NCBI GenBank assembly: GCA_024195265.1 | Contig: JAJLRJ010000007.1 | Coordinates: 11,428,828 to 11,492,827 of the forward strand | Reading direction: 5' to 3' | DNA: 64,000 nt | DNA from: Dendrophyllia cribrosa | Taxonomy: Eukaryota; Cnidaria; Anthozoa; Scleractinia; Dendrophylliidae | In this document: piece by piece, positions 49,190-60,581 of the stretch | Layout: the number at the start of each line of letters is the position of its first letter | Numbering within the stretch: the stretch's first letter is position 1 | Notes under the pieces: generated by a model | Database searches by the model: none | The model's input: the letters and a program-made list of their open reading frames with translations, nothing else | Told to the model about the DNA's origin: nothing | Position numbers and translations under genes: made by a program

Positions 49190-50401
49190 TTAAGGGATCT
49201 CTTCAATTAGTCGCAGATAAAGATCAAGTCCTTCATCAACATCTTGTGGTGAGCGCAGTCCAAGTACAGCCATAACTGTTAGGGCAAACTCCTCAAACTC
49301 TTCACTAAAATCAGCAGGACACATGGTTGAATTATCAATACCCTTCTACTTCGTGGCGGTCAACGTTTACTTTGTAGTCTTCTGTGTTGTAGAGGTGGGG
49401 TGGGAAATACATGCAATTGGGTCTTCCCCTCAGGGCCGACCACTGCTGTTACCAAATTTGCTTGAGGCTATGTGATGTTGATTCCACATTTATGCATGGT
49501 TCAATTCCTACAGTTACCATCCCCCCCCCCCCCCCCCCCCCGGGCAACCCCCGGGACAAAGTCGGCCCTTGTGGCCCGGGGGTGGGGAAAAATTTCGTCG
49601 AAGCACATGGCGGACGACATGACTCAACAAGTGAATTTCTTTGCTGGGAAATCCTTATAATTTTTTAGCAATTGGCTGGAAGAAAACAATTTGCCAAAGT
49701 TGAAGCCTGTCAGTGGATGATGTGAAGTGTTGGGAAGAACACATCCTCAGTACACGAAACAACCGCAAGAGAAAAGCGATAAAAGCCAAAGAAACGTGAG
49801 CAAGGAAGAAAAACAATGGGAGAGATGCTTCCTGATCTTTGTAACCAAACGAGTCTAGTCCAGTCCATGTCTATTTTGTAAACTGTTCGGTGGATTTATA
49901 ATAAATATGTCTGTCTTCTTGAGAAACGGTGCAGCTTGCTATTGAGTGTCCCGGGGGTGGGGAATTACCTCTTTCTTTGTGCCCGGGGGTGGGGATTAGG
50001 ACGCCAAGTAAAGAAAAAATGGCAAATCCCCGGGGGTGTGCCCGGGGGGGGGGATGGTAACTGTAGGAATTGAACCATGCATTAGGCCACCTGATAAAGC
50101 TCATCTCTCAACATTTGCATAAAGCAAAATCGAATAAACTCCTGGTGAACTAGGTTAAGGTCGGAGCCCAAGTCTGACAAATCTTTGGTTTGCTGTGGAT
50201 CTGCCAAAAGCAAAAACATCCCACACCAGCATTTTCATCATTGTGGGCAGACCTAAGGTAAGTATGAATTGCCTTGATCACACTGTTTTCAGTTCCATCA
50301 GCTGATCTGATCTTCCTCGGTACTCCATCTGACTGCGTCATAATCATAGCATCGAGATAGTATTTAGTAGTCACTTCTGGGTTTTTGTTTGTGGAACCCA
50401 C
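49190..50401 (-). pseudogene. Second integrase-core transposase, disrupted
   Basis: On the minus strand 50401-50150 reads GSTNKNPEVTTKYYLDAM..DGVPRKIRSADGTENSVI, corresponding to GKSNNNPRVIASYFLGCV..SGVPRIIRGDQGTEN of the 37.5-kb integrase, with the GDQG aspartate position changed to SADG. RDELYQVA follows at about 50110. A TTA-flanked MITE (49493-50081) then interrupts, MWNQHHIASSKFGNSSGRP resumes, and 49324-49190 gives the C-terminal end DVDEGLDLYLRLIEEIP plus stop. Frames are broken. No minisatellite arms accompany it. Confidence 0.7.
49493..50081. mobile_element. PIF/Harbinger-like MITE, TTA target duplication, inside an integrase pseudogene
   Basis: TGCATGGTTCAATTCCTACA is inverted at the right (TGTAGGAATTGAACCATGCA), with TTA at 49490-49492 and 50082-50084. 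Subterminal C-tract/G-tract and CCCGGGGGTGGGGA blocks mirror each other. The integrase protein similarity resumes across it, so the insertion is younger than the integrase. Confidence 0.85.
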
Positions 50402-50579
50402 CTCCAGCCAAATCAGTCATCTTGAAAAACCATCAATACATCCATGCACAAGTGAGGTAGATACCACTTAAACTGTCTACAGATACCTCAATTGTTAAAT
50501 TTTAGATTCATTTACAAATTAAAGCTAATGCCAGATAAAAACATTGCAAAACAATGCTTACAAATCTCCAGGTTTGATG

Positions 50580-50945
50580 CCCGGAGGGGGGGGAGGGGGT
50601 GGGGGTGGGGGGGGGGATACTCCCATATATGAGCTATATAGGTATGTGCCGCTGTGACGGGTATGGTCTTCAGGCTGCAGTTTAGTATGGGATAGGGTAT
50701 AGTAATCAGAGATTTTTGGTCTAGAATAGGGTATCATTTTCCGCGAAACTGATCAGTTGCGTGAAGAGTTTAGTTTAGACAAGGTTTACCGGCAAATGGC
50801 ATTTAAAAATCGGTACGGCGGGCAGTACGGCATTTTTACTGACCTCTGGTATCTTAGACTGTGATAGTGAACGAGTTTCTGGAAAATAGCGAGTCTAGAA
50901 AAGGTCTAGGATAGGGTAGGATCTAGAATAGGGTTACAAAATGAA
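50580..50945. repeat. G-rich tract and CTAGAATAGGGTA repeat
   Basis: A G-rich run (50586-50618) is followed by GGGATAGGGTATAGTAATCA and repeated TCTAGAATAGGGTA phrases, the reverse complement of phrases at 120-300. A dispersed repeat; ends not defined. Confidence 0.5.
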
Positions 50946-51218
50946 TTTGGATCGATTTTATTGTTGCATTTAAGACTCCAAATGCGAAACATCTTTAAGC
51001 TTATTGTTGTTTATATTCGTTCTTGTTACGAAACGCATTCGTAACAAAGCATTACGTCACTAAGTTTACAGCTGAGTGACAGGGGGTATGGAAGCCTATC
51101 CCACAATGCAACGCAAATGAAAGATATACAAAAGTCGTCTCATCGCGTGACCTCACATTTGCCAGTGACCGACGACGTGAGCAGTAGCTGTCAAGGCACC
51201 CTTTTCAAGTGAATGGGC

Positions 51219-51475
51219 TAGTTTCTGGAGAAACTGTGGCGTTGCGTTGGTGGGGGAGTGAAACACGAGAATTTAGTTTTATCGACTGAGTTGACCACCG
51301 TAAAAAGATTCAAGATTGACCACCGTAAAAAGATTCAAATAGCTGACGTTTCGAGCGCTAGCCCTTCGAGCTCCAACGAAGGGCTAGCGCTCGAAACGTC
51401 AGCTATTTGAATATTTTTACGGTGGTCAATTTACCTTATCGACTCGGTCGATAAAACTAAATTCTCGTGTTTCAC
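51219..51475. mobile_element. Solo palindromic Penelope terminus
   Basis: 51261-51475 is a short palindrome of only the Penelope 3' end (AAACACGAGAATTTAGTTTT ... AAAACTAAATTCTCGTGTTT) around GCCCTTCGAGCTCCAACGAAGGGC near 51372. 51219-51260 matches the extra terminal sequence at 32981-33040. The left arm has an internal repeat of TTGACCACCGTAAAAAGATT. The hammerhead-like core is further degraded here (CCAACGA). Confidence 0.8.
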
Positions 51476-51977
51476 CCTTTCCAAGGCCTGTAGTCTGTCG
51501 GTCCTCTTTTGTCAGGATTTATAATGTCAAGAAAACTTCTCTTGCAACTGAACAGATACATGCTTTCGAAGATTTGTTCTAAGGATGTCACGACAAAAGA
51601 AGTTTTAATATCCAAGCCACTTTGAAAGAATCGTGTCAACAAAATTTGCGCGATATAGCGCGCGCATATTTTTTGCTGCGTGTTTTGTACTGATTTGAGC
51701 TTTCAGCACTGAGGCATTTACCAAGATTTTTTTCACGATCCTTTGTGTTTTGGAAATAAAATGTAACCGGCCCTTATACTTCGGTCTAAATTCGTTTTAT
51801 TCATTCGTATTCAACTCTGCTAACTTGCGCGAATTCACTAAATTAGCTGAATTAGCTCGCCGTCAATTTAAAGCTTTGAAAAGTGCCCACACTTTGATGG
51901 TTTTATTCAGCTTGAAAAACCTGGAAGGGAACTGGATTTCACTGATGTTTTAAGTCATCATGATATTAATGATATTA

Positions 51978-52271
51978 GGCAAAGTCGCACACGAGCCACG
52001 GATGGCCCACACGGCCGGAGCTTAACCCGGTTTCTGTAGCATGAAGCAACTAGGAATATTGCTACTCCCCCCTGGATGGGATGCTAGTCCATCGCAGGGT
52101 TACCCCCAGCATTTTGTCGCCGGTACCCATTTATACACCTGGGTGGAGAGAGACAGTGTGGAGTAAAGTTTCTTGTCTAAGGAAACAACACGACGGCAGA
52201 GACCAGGCTCGAACCACCGACCTTCAGGTTGAAAGTCCAACGCGCTAACCACTAGACCACCGTGCCTCCGG
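51978..52271 (-). mobile_element. tRNA-derived SINE, 13-bp TSD
   Basis: Same family as 23540-23840 in reverse: on the minus strand GTGGTCTAGTGGTTAGCGCG is the A box and GGTGGTTCGAGCCTGGTC the B box, both closer to tRNA consensus than the first copy. ATTAATGATATTA flanks it at 51965-51977 and 52272-52284. Confidence 0.9.
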
Positions 52272-52577
52272 ATTAATGATATTAAGGTATACGTTATTTA
52301 TCTTAAAATGTTAGTGACGCTTCAAGCAAAGTAATCACTTTGGCCAATCACACAAACCCAGACAATCCAATGAACCAATCAGAACTCAAAGCGTGCGGGC
52401 AAGTCACGAATGGTTTTATTTTTTACTTGTTTAACTGCAAAAACCGTGGACGAAGATCCTGCTGGCTTTTCGTTGGATCTCACAGGAGGAGACCTAATCA
52501 GCTAAAATGAATCAATATACTAACGAGAAGTCCAAGGACTACTGCAAAGCTGAATACAACGATAGAAATATTTCAAA

Positions 52578-52612
52578 CAATATTTCGGCTGGCCAGACCA
52601 GCCTTCTTCAGG
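52578..52612 (-). ncRNA. Hammerhead-ribozyme-like motif, Penelope family 2 copy A
   Basis: On the minus strand CTGAAGA, helix II GGCTGG-TCTG-CCAGCC, then GAAATATT: a full CUGANGA core, GAAA and a one-pair stem III with UU at the cleavage position. This matches the minimal hammerheads described in Penelope-like elements. Confidence 0.6.
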
Positions 52613-52752
52613 TTATAAGATGTTACTAAATTATAAAATGAAAATACAACATTATATAAAGGAGAATGTCGCAATACATATTTAAAAAAATGGAGGGGCG
52701 GAAATGACCTACAAGATAATAAAGATAAGGCTAGTAAACGTAAACTACAATT

Positions 52753-53330
52753 CATCACGTTTGTTCAATCCACGTGGTTCTAGTGTTTTCGCTCTATCTA
52801 TTAAATACGACTCTCTGGCTTTACGAATAGAATCCCGTGAATTGTGAATTATTTCTAGTGGAATAAGTTGCATGTCAGTGTTGGAATGGTTAGAATGGGA
52901 AAGAAAGTGTTCAGAGACAGTGGTGGGTTTGGATTTAATGTTAGGTTTGTCAACGGAACGTCGATGTTCGTTAAATCTGTCTTTAAGACGTCCGGCTTAG
53001 TTTCACCAATGTATTGTAAATGGCAGCGGTTACATTGTATCATGTAGATTAAGTTTTTAGTGTTACAGGTTATATGTGAAGTGATGGAACGGGTTTCGCC
53101 TGTAGAATAAAAATTATAGTCTTTAAGACCGTTAGTGATGTAAGGACAAGTGGCACAATCTTGTCTACAACGGAAAGAGCCCGGTGGTAAATTAGTATTG
53201 TTAGAGGTGGTGTGTGGTAATTGCGCTCTAATTAAAAGGTCGCGTAGGTTAGCACTACGTCTGTAAGCAACGAATTTATATGGTGTTGTTTGACCTCCTT
53301 GTTATGCTCAGGAATAACTGAAATGATGTT
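52753..53330 (-). pseudogene. GIY-YIG endonuclease ORF of Penelope family 2, frameshifted
   Basis: Reading minus strand: RRSANLRDLLIRAQLPHTTS, FRCRQDCATCPYITNGLKDY, LIYMIQCNRCHLQYIGETK, then a frame change near 52990, then LKDRFNEHRRSVDKPNIKSK and the end ARESYLIDRAKTLEPRGLNK and a stop at 52753. The CxxC cysteines and YIGET..RF.EH of GIY-YIG are visible, but the frameshift removes function. The protein differs clearly from the family 1 endonuclease at 31-32 kb. Confidence 0.8.
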
Positions 53331-53437
53331 GTCAGTAGATTCTCTTCACAAGAACCTACGTTAACTGAAGGAGAAAGATCTTACAAGATTAATTGCCCTA
53401 ATCTTCTTGTAAGTTATTAAATGTATTTTTTTGACAG

Positions 53438-55180
53438 AGCTTTTCAAAGGATGAAGTGCGATTGGTCATCCAAAAGCTTAAAACAAGGAATCTGCAGAGG
53501 CAGCTGTTCGTTGTATTGACTTCATTTGCAGTTCTGGGTGAACTGCTGCATTTGGCAACAGAGATCAATCTCAAAAGCGAAATCGTTTTGGTGAAGGAAG
53601 ATACCATACGAATGCACAGAATAACCGGTACTAATTGGGAATTTGTAACGAAAACATAATAATCATACAATTGAATTGATATTATATTTTACCTGCTTGT
53701 CACAAAACTGTATTAAGGTTATTTCCTAGTATTGTATTGTGCATCTCTACTGGGCTTTCTAATAAAATTATATAATTCATTTGATGCACACTACGCACAT
53801 ACAGCACAGTATACACAAGTTACACTGCAGAGATACAAGCAATAGGTTTATAATATATAGCACCCCAAAAGTAAAAGTCGATCTTGGCTTCAACCCAGAC
53901 GGCAACTTTCACACTTTCACACTTCCATACTTAGCAGCCTCTCATGGTCTCATCCATAACCCACCCATCCACCCCTTCAATTCCCACCTCCCCATAACTA
54001 TAAAATAACATATAACATGTGCTTCATTTGTTTTAGATAATACTTTACCGACAGCATGTAGGCCAGTGGTGATTTTTAAAAAAACCACCTCCGCTGTCAC
54101 TGAGACATATCACTTGCCAGTGCCTGAAACCAATTCAGTGTCAAACCTTTTCGCCACCTTTACTGACTTGATGTCAGTTATAAAGTTTCCAACAGACACA
54201 GTGGTGGACACCACATTAGATGGTGAGTAAAATGATTTTCTATTCCGGTAACCACATTAAAGTGGTTTACTTGGTAAGCTGTGTAAATTCATGATAACCC
54301 TGCATATATTAGATATATAACAACTTCTTGAATAGGTGATAAGTTACTGGTGATCTTTCAGCTTCGATCTATAAGAACGACATTATTTCAATATAATCAG
54401 ATACAGGTAAGCGAGACCCAGGCGAAATGTCTTGCAACATTCAGTATGCGATACCGTTTTAATATGAAACATATGATATTAATATAAAAGAGGCATTTGT
54501 CCCATGACTGAAAATGTCTTGGGAACAAATATGAGGAATCCCGTGGGAGAAAGGAGGTATCCTCCAAACGTTTTGCTTGAAAGGCATACGTTTCAGAGCT
54601 CGGACACCGTATGGGAGAACAAGTCAATTCAGCCCATCCAGACGACATTTAGTAGCTGGTTTGTGATATTGTTTGCATACAGGACAGGTTGTCCAGTGAA
54701 ATCTTCATACAATATCACTGTTTTTAAACACTTTGAAATAACCATTGTATTAAACACAAAATGCAATAATTTTTTCTTCCAGACTGTTTTGTGTGAATTT
54801 TGTATCAGTCGATTGTCGCATCCTTATATGACTGCCACGAGAAAAGTTGCCCATACATTACTGGTGCCCAGTTTCTCTCAGTCCAGTTTGTTTTGTTTTG
54901 GTTTTGTCCTTGGCCAATCACAACGAAGAAATGGCTTGGTCCCTGGACAAATGGAGATACAATACTAGAGAAATCACAAACCAAACCGATCACAAAGATT
55001 GATCTATGCTACTAAGTTTTTATTTTCGTTAAATTTTCTCTTAATGCTTTGTTTCCTACTCTTTCCTTCACAGTCGAAGTCGCCGACGCAGTTTCTTTTG
55101 GTGCCATGACAGTGATTGGATCCGTTGCAGATATTACCATTTATAAGGAGAAGCTTTCGCGATTCCAAAGAGATGAATGA
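53438..55180 (+). CDS. Unrecognised conserved-looking gene, three 3' exons
   Basis: Exons 53438-53627, 54037-54222 and 55074-55180 join in phase (acceptors TTGACAG, TTTTAG, CACAG; donors GTACTA, GTGAGT) and end at TGA 55178-55180. The 160-aa product begins SFSKDEVRLVIQKLKTRNLQ, continues LVKEDTIRMHRITGDNTLPT and VVIFKKTTSAVTETYHLPVP, and ends YKEKLSRFQRDE. No domain is recognised. A preceding open stretch (53358-53408, LTEGERSYKINCPNLL) ends at a GTAAGT donor in phase, but only 29 nt before the next acceptor. The 5' part is not found; the Penelope copy ending at 53340 may have disrupted it. It could be a live gene with distant 5' exons or a relic. Confidence 0.55.
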
Positions 55181-56230
55181 AAAAATGTGTGTGTGTGTGT
55201 GTTGTATTTCTTTGTAAGGCTCAGAAGTGACCATTTTGCTCTATTGTTATTTCTTTCGCGGGATCGAGACTATTGTTGTTGTCGTGCAATGCATAATGAT
55301 CACTGCTGGGTCTTTAACATTCTCTTTTTTTACACAGTGATTGGTTTACATTTTTTAAGTAAATTGTGAAGGAATTGTTGATCTGATTTAGTTTGGCTGA
55401 CGCGGCTTATTTTTTCATAAGCGATTATTATGATTCATGTCAAACATAAATCAATCAAAACGTAGCAGTGACACCACTCACCTAGACAGTTGAGTTTTGA
55501 ACATTTCATGGCGTCATTTCTATGGTAGATATGAGAAAAGTCCGTGGAAAAATGCGGATAATTTGTTAATTTTCAATAGGATCCGCTGATCCTGATATAA
55601 GTGTGTATGAGAGTGACTGAGTGGCAGTTTGAGCAATGAAGTGAGTTGATTAATTGTTTGAATTGCGTGCTTGCCGTTGACTCATTGAAATGTTTTTTTT
55701 TTGTAACAATAAAAAAGAGCGGTCATCAGAGATGTCAGTGATAAAGATGACGTAAAAGACGAGTGAAAAAACAATGTCACTGACTGATCTTCCAAAGATT
55801 CCCTGAGAAATAAAATCATAACCACAGTTTTGATACAAACATCCAGTTGTTTATTGCTGTTATTGTTTCAGGATGGAGGCAATACTTAAGTACCATCCCC
55901 TCCCTTAATATATTAAAATAAACAACAAAACGATTCAGTGTTTACAATTAAATTGACACGATACTATTAAAAAACAGATTGCTAGCACTCATAATTATCG
56001 CTTGTTCTAGGACCCAGTTATGTTTTATTAGGTCGGAATGGATTTCACGTAGATCATCCCCACGCGCCGAGCAACTGCTTAATTCCTATCATTAAGTACA
56101 AAACTCCAATGTTCGATATGTACTTCTAAAGTTCGTTTCTTTTCGCAAACTACAATTTTGACCCTCAGAATGAGATAAAACTTCACATTCAAGCTCGATA
56201 TACGCTCGAGCTTGGTCAAAACAATATACG
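55181..56230. other. 3' flank; no gene seen
   Basis: Contains a (GT)n run at 55183-55203 just after the stop codon and otherwise AT-rich sequence. No exon or transposon end was recognised. Confidence 0.4.
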
Positions 56231-56254
56231 GGACACACTTGACATTGATAACAT

Positions 56255-56560
56255 TTCATGCCGGGCATGGGATTGAGCCAACTGTAAATTTCATGCCCGG
56301 TATGGATAAAATGAAGCTCAATCTGGATTTCATGCCGGGCATGAGTTTAAGCCAACTGTAGATTTCATGCCCGGCATGAATAAATTAAGGCCCAATGTAA
56401 ATTTCATGCCGGGCATGAGATTAAGCCAACTCTAGATGCCATGCCAGGCATGAATAAAATGAAGCCCAACCAGATTTCGAACCATGCCGGGCATGAAATT
56501 TAGCCAACGCCAAATTTCATGCCCAGCATGAATTTGTTATGCAAAGTGGCATGAAGCGAA
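56255..56560. repeat. ~61-bp tandem repeat built on palindrome CATGCCGGGCATG
   Basis: Six or more CATGCCSGGCATG-type palindromes occur at about 30-bp intervals, alternating with AARCCAACTGTARATTT and AAATKAAGCYCAAT phrases, giving a ~61-bp unit. Copies diverge at the edges (ATGCCAGGCATG, ATGCCCAGCATG). Confidence 0.88.
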
Positions 56561-56761
56561 TTATTTCATGTCCTTGAAGCGACTTTTAATGACACGATCT
56601 AAAACAATAATTGCTTCATGCCCAGAGTGCGAAAATATATTCTTGCTGGAAAATTCACCAAAATGGGTTGGTCATTAAGCGATCTGGGCATGTAAGGAAA
56701 ATGGCCATGTCAGACAATATCTTTTTCGTCCGTTGTCAAAACAAATTTTAGTTTCTAAGCC

Positions 56762-57095
56762 GTTAATTCACGGGATTCTATTCGTAAAGCCAGAGAGTCG
56801 TATTTAATAGATAGAGCGAAAACACTAGAACCACGTGAATTGAACAAACGTGATGAATTGTAGTTTACGTATACTAGCCTTATCTTTATTATCTTGTAGG
56901 TCATTTCCGCCCCTCCATTTTTTTAAATATGTATTTCGACATTTTCCTTTATATAATGTTGTATTTTCATTTTATAATTTAGTAACATCTTATAACCTGA
57001 AGAAGGCTGGTCTGGCCAGCCGAAATATTGTTTGAAATATATTTACTCGTTGTATTCAGCTTTGCAGTAGTCCTTGGACTTCTCGTTAGTATATT
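56762..57095 (+). mobile_element. Penelope family 2, short 5'-truncated copy B
   Basis: Inverted relative to 52518-52850, starting within the C-terminal codons (CGGGATTCTATTCGTAAAGC) and ending TTGGACTTCTCGTTAGTAT. The C-terminal residues RAKTLEPRELNKRDEL and the stop are readable. It is about 330 bp. Confidence 0.85.
56997..57031 (+). ncRNA. Hammerhead-ribozyme-like motif, Penelope family 2 copy B
   Basis: Same core as copy A: CTGAAGA, GGCTGG-TCTG-CCAGCC helix, GAAATATT. The core and helix are unchanged between copies although the flanking sequence differs. Confidence 0.6.
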
Positions 57096-57367
57096 TTATT
57101 TTTTAGCCAATCACAAAGCGTAGTAATACAAAACCAAAGCAATCGCGAATATCCCTTTTCACGGTTGACCTTTCTCATTTGCATCACAATAAAATTCAAC
57201 TTGATTGCGATGCAATTTCGGGCAGAAACTACAAAATTGCCGGAAATTGCCTCGCAACCACGCTGGGCTATTACTTTTAACTTGCGAATTTCTTGAAAAG
57301 TTTTCTAACCAGTCATCAGTAAGTGGCTGAACAAAGGCGTGAAGCCCTTGGTGTTTATATTAAAAGG

Positions 57368-59956
57368 GGTGACCTTAGATTTCAGTTCCAGTTATCCATG
57401 TTAGCTGTTAATTCTTGCCTTCTCTCCCTTAAGGTGACGTTATGAAAGACTTCTTGACCCATATCGAGACCAACCCAGACACCAAAGCAAAGATTGATAC
57501 CCACAGGGGAGAGGTGGAGAGTTTTGTCAGAGGCTTCTCAATGCCAGGATTTGATAACCACTGAAGATTAATGAATAATATATGAAAACATAGAATAGAT
57601 GTTATATATATTACGTCAGCAGCTTAAAATTTACCACCAAGCCTCGTTTGTACGAAATTCCTTAAGGCAGATTTAGACGGCACAACTTTGTCGCATGCGA
57701 CTTTTTGTAGCGCGCGCTGCTTGCGTCAGGCGAAAATTGTATACAACTCGCATCATATAACATTGTATGTGGCTACGATTGTTGTAGGGTTTTAAAACAT
57801 GTTTCAAAATCCTTCAACTTTTTTCCTGTTGCATGCAACGGTTGTGTGCGAGTTGTAGGCTGATTTAGACGACGCGGTTCGTGTTGTATGTATGGCGTGA
57901 GCAGGTTGCATGCGATAGTTACAGGCAAAAGTTGTCCCGTCAAAATCAGCCTTTACAACCCTTTGACAACATTATGTTGTTTCTGAGTATTCTTTTCAGC
58001 TTGCTCCTTTGAGAATACATTGATGAGATTGTCACAGGTTTACACTTCGAAAGCGAGGCTTGGGGTGAAATCAGCTAGTGTGACATAAATATGCATAAGG
58101 GCTGTCGACGTTCGATATTTAACCTCTGGAGGACTAAAACGGACTCGCGCATGAATACTTCAGTCAATTATTTTCTCCTATACGTCCTTCAGAGGTTCCG
58201 TAAATTTCATATAAAAAAGCAACAGACAAACAGAACCACGAAAACAAAGCTGATTGGCTATTAATCCTTTAGAGGTGCCTAAAAACTAATTTGGTTATAA
58301 AAATAATATTTTCTTAAATGAATGACTGAGAGACAATTCGTCTTGCTTTCACGGCACAATGTTTCATGTGACACCGGTTGTTATGACGGCGTTGCGATGC
58401 AAGTGGTATAGAAACTGCGCGGTTCAAATTTGAATTTATTATTATTATTATTGTTATTATTATTATTACTAGTGTGTGATCGTGCAACTGATGCTAGTGT
58501 CCCCAGGCGTCAAGAAGGTGCGAAGCCCCTGCGTCGAGCGCAGTGCACGCGCTGTTTTGCCTTCCGCCCAAGCTCCGCACTGTCCGTTTTCCCGCGTTTT
58601 ACATAGAAGTGCAATAACGTTTGGCGACGCATTCTCGCCCCGCCATCCTTTCGACCAGCGCGAAGGATCACGGACTCTGGCCAGTTCCAATTTGATTGTC
58701 GTTCTGGGCAGATTCAGAGTTGATTGCCAGGGCCCTGGTTGATTGCGCTCGATGATCTGATTGGTTGACAATCGAGAATGAGTACTCTGCGCCTGCTCAA
58801 CAAATAGGAACCGACCAGAGTCCGTGATCCGTGGCGCTGGCCAAAAGGATCGCTGCTCTGGGGACGAGCCCACTGAAAAATCGTTTGGGCAACAAGTTGC
58901 TGCAAATTTTGAGTTCTGACAAGGGGCTAAATGATCAAGTTTCAGTTCAGATATATAAAAAAGCCATCACTGAGTTTTTCTGTTTGTCGATTTTATTAAG
59001 ACTTGGTCTATCTACGTTCTTTACAAGTGTTTTCGTCAATGGCTTTATTTCTGAAGACCCATAAAATTGCAAGGCAAACAATTAAACTAATCTCTCTTTG
59101 CGATATGTATTGGTCACTCTGCATAATGTTAGATACTGTTTAGTCGTTTTTGATTTTGTGCAAAGCATTTACAAGGCCTAGTGATGCAACAAATGATGAA
59201 TTAATTAAACACCTGAAATTTGGAATTCAGGCGGTTAAACATTTTCACGAGAATCAGTGTTATAGCTGAAAAAGCATTTATAAAAATAAAAGTAAAAAAA
59301 ACATAACTTCTCACTATTATACAAATAAAAAATTGCAATGCTGGGTCTTCAGCGTGTGTTTAATGCGAATTCGTTAAACTGACATAATTTTCCCATAAAA
59401 TAAATGTGACACCGGGTCCAGGATTCGAGCCCAGGACCGTATTGCTGGGATTCCTGTGCACTCACCACTGCGCCAACCCTGCTTCTGTATTGGGCTGGTT
59501 ATTTAAACGAAGTTTCGACGGTGTTAAACAAAACCGCGGTCTAAACCAATTTTAATCTGGCCAACCCTACGATTTAAACGATGTTTACTTTAAACAGTGT
59601 CAAGAAGGCATGTATCACAGAGTAAAAACGCTTATCTACTTAAAATAACCCACTTATAAACAGAGGTGGAAGTCGATCAATTGTCTTAAATCGCGGTCAA
59701 AGTTAGATTAGACTTCGTTTAAATAACCGGCCCATTTAAATACGGAGAGGTTTCCAATAACTGAGGTAAATAATAACCGAAAGTTATTAGAGAGCCAGCA
59801 GTTACAAATGAAATAAACCAATAAAAACTCAAATGGAAAATGTCACAGAATACGCGGTTTGGGCTTTCGTCTGATTGGCCGAGAAGAAAACAAAAATGAC
59901 TGATTGATCAAGGCATCAGTACGTTTTTCTTGGTTACCAAATGCAGAAGCAAACCT
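57368..59956 (+). repeat. Segmental duplication, copy 2 of the SHMT 3' end
   Basis: Direct copy of 26726-29677 placed 30.6 kb downstream. It lacks the hairpin MITE, the retroelement tail and the C-tract block of copy 1 and has its own (ATT)n run at 58437-58470. The TIR MITEs AAGGCAGATTTAGACGG (57664-57955) and GGGCYGGTTATTTAAACG (59494-59731) and the tRNA-like block (59406-59484) are shared. Confidence 0.93.
57434..57564 (+). pseudogene. Orphan duplicate of SHMT exon 16
   Basis: Keeps the upstream acceptor region, the reading frame and the stop codon of SHMT exon 16. Three substitutions: one silent, one Leu to His (DTLRGE to DTHRGE), one Ala to Val (SFARGF to SFVRGF). No other SHMT exon lies nearby. 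A hypothetical splice from SHMT exon 15 across 31 kb is not excluded. Confidence 0.88.
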
Positions 59957-60489
59957 CTCTGTTGTATCTTGACATTTCTTTGAGTAATTTGTGACTGTGG
60001 TAAGCTTTTTGATATTCTTCAAAGAAATGTCTCGGTAAGAATTGGATGTTATTTAAAATCATTTCGTAATATGGTTATGTAATTCTTGGCAATCAAAATA
60101 ATTGTTAAGCAAAAGCTTTCAAACATAAATAAATATCCATATAAAATAGAGATTTGAAATTATTTTGGTGCTACACGCGAATTATTTTTTATTCACCAAT
60201 AAAGGCAATAGCGTGTATCAACTCTTGCCAAAAATAACAAAAATGTAAATATTAACATTGTCAAACCCAAACGAAGTGTCCTTTCGAGTGAGATCGTGAG
60301 ATTGTCTCTTTGTTCTGTACAAGCAGAGTCGTTTTGTCTAAAATTCTAATTTCAAAAATCTAAATTGATGGAGAAAGATATATAACCTAACGCCCCGGCA
60401 AAAAGTTCCAACAATGTTGTCCAACATTTGTTGGATGGCAGTAATAAACGTCGCAACATTGTTTGTTGGACTCACGCATGACTGAAATA
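59957..60489. other. Stretch without gene; CCAACATTTGTTGG-like phrases
   Basis: Mostly AT-rich. Near 60405-60470 the phrases CCAACAATGTTGTCCAACAT and AACATTGTTTGTTGGACT occur, with a possible inverted partner near 61500-61560, so an outer MITE around the next element is possible. Confidence 0.35.
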
Positions 60490-60581
60490 GAGCGTTTTCA
60501 CTCACGTGACCTTCAGTCCCGTGGGACTCAAATGACAAAGGCCATGGCAGCCATGTTGGTGTTCCTAACAAAAGAAGTTAC

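Larger units (their letters stand above)
52510..53340 (-). mobile_element. Penelope-like element, family 2, 5'-truncated copy
   Basis: The minus-strand 3' part of a second Penelope family: coding remnant followed by a ~230-bp 3' end with a hammerhead-like motif. It ends near ACTAACGAGAAGTCCAAGGA (52520). About 330 bp of it is repeated in opposite orientation at 56762-57095. Confidence 0.82.

Noticed and set aside
51529..51628. Possible first exon starting ATGTCAAGAAAACTTCTC for the unrecognised 53-kb gene
   Set aside because: No good donor in frame and a stop after about 33 codons.
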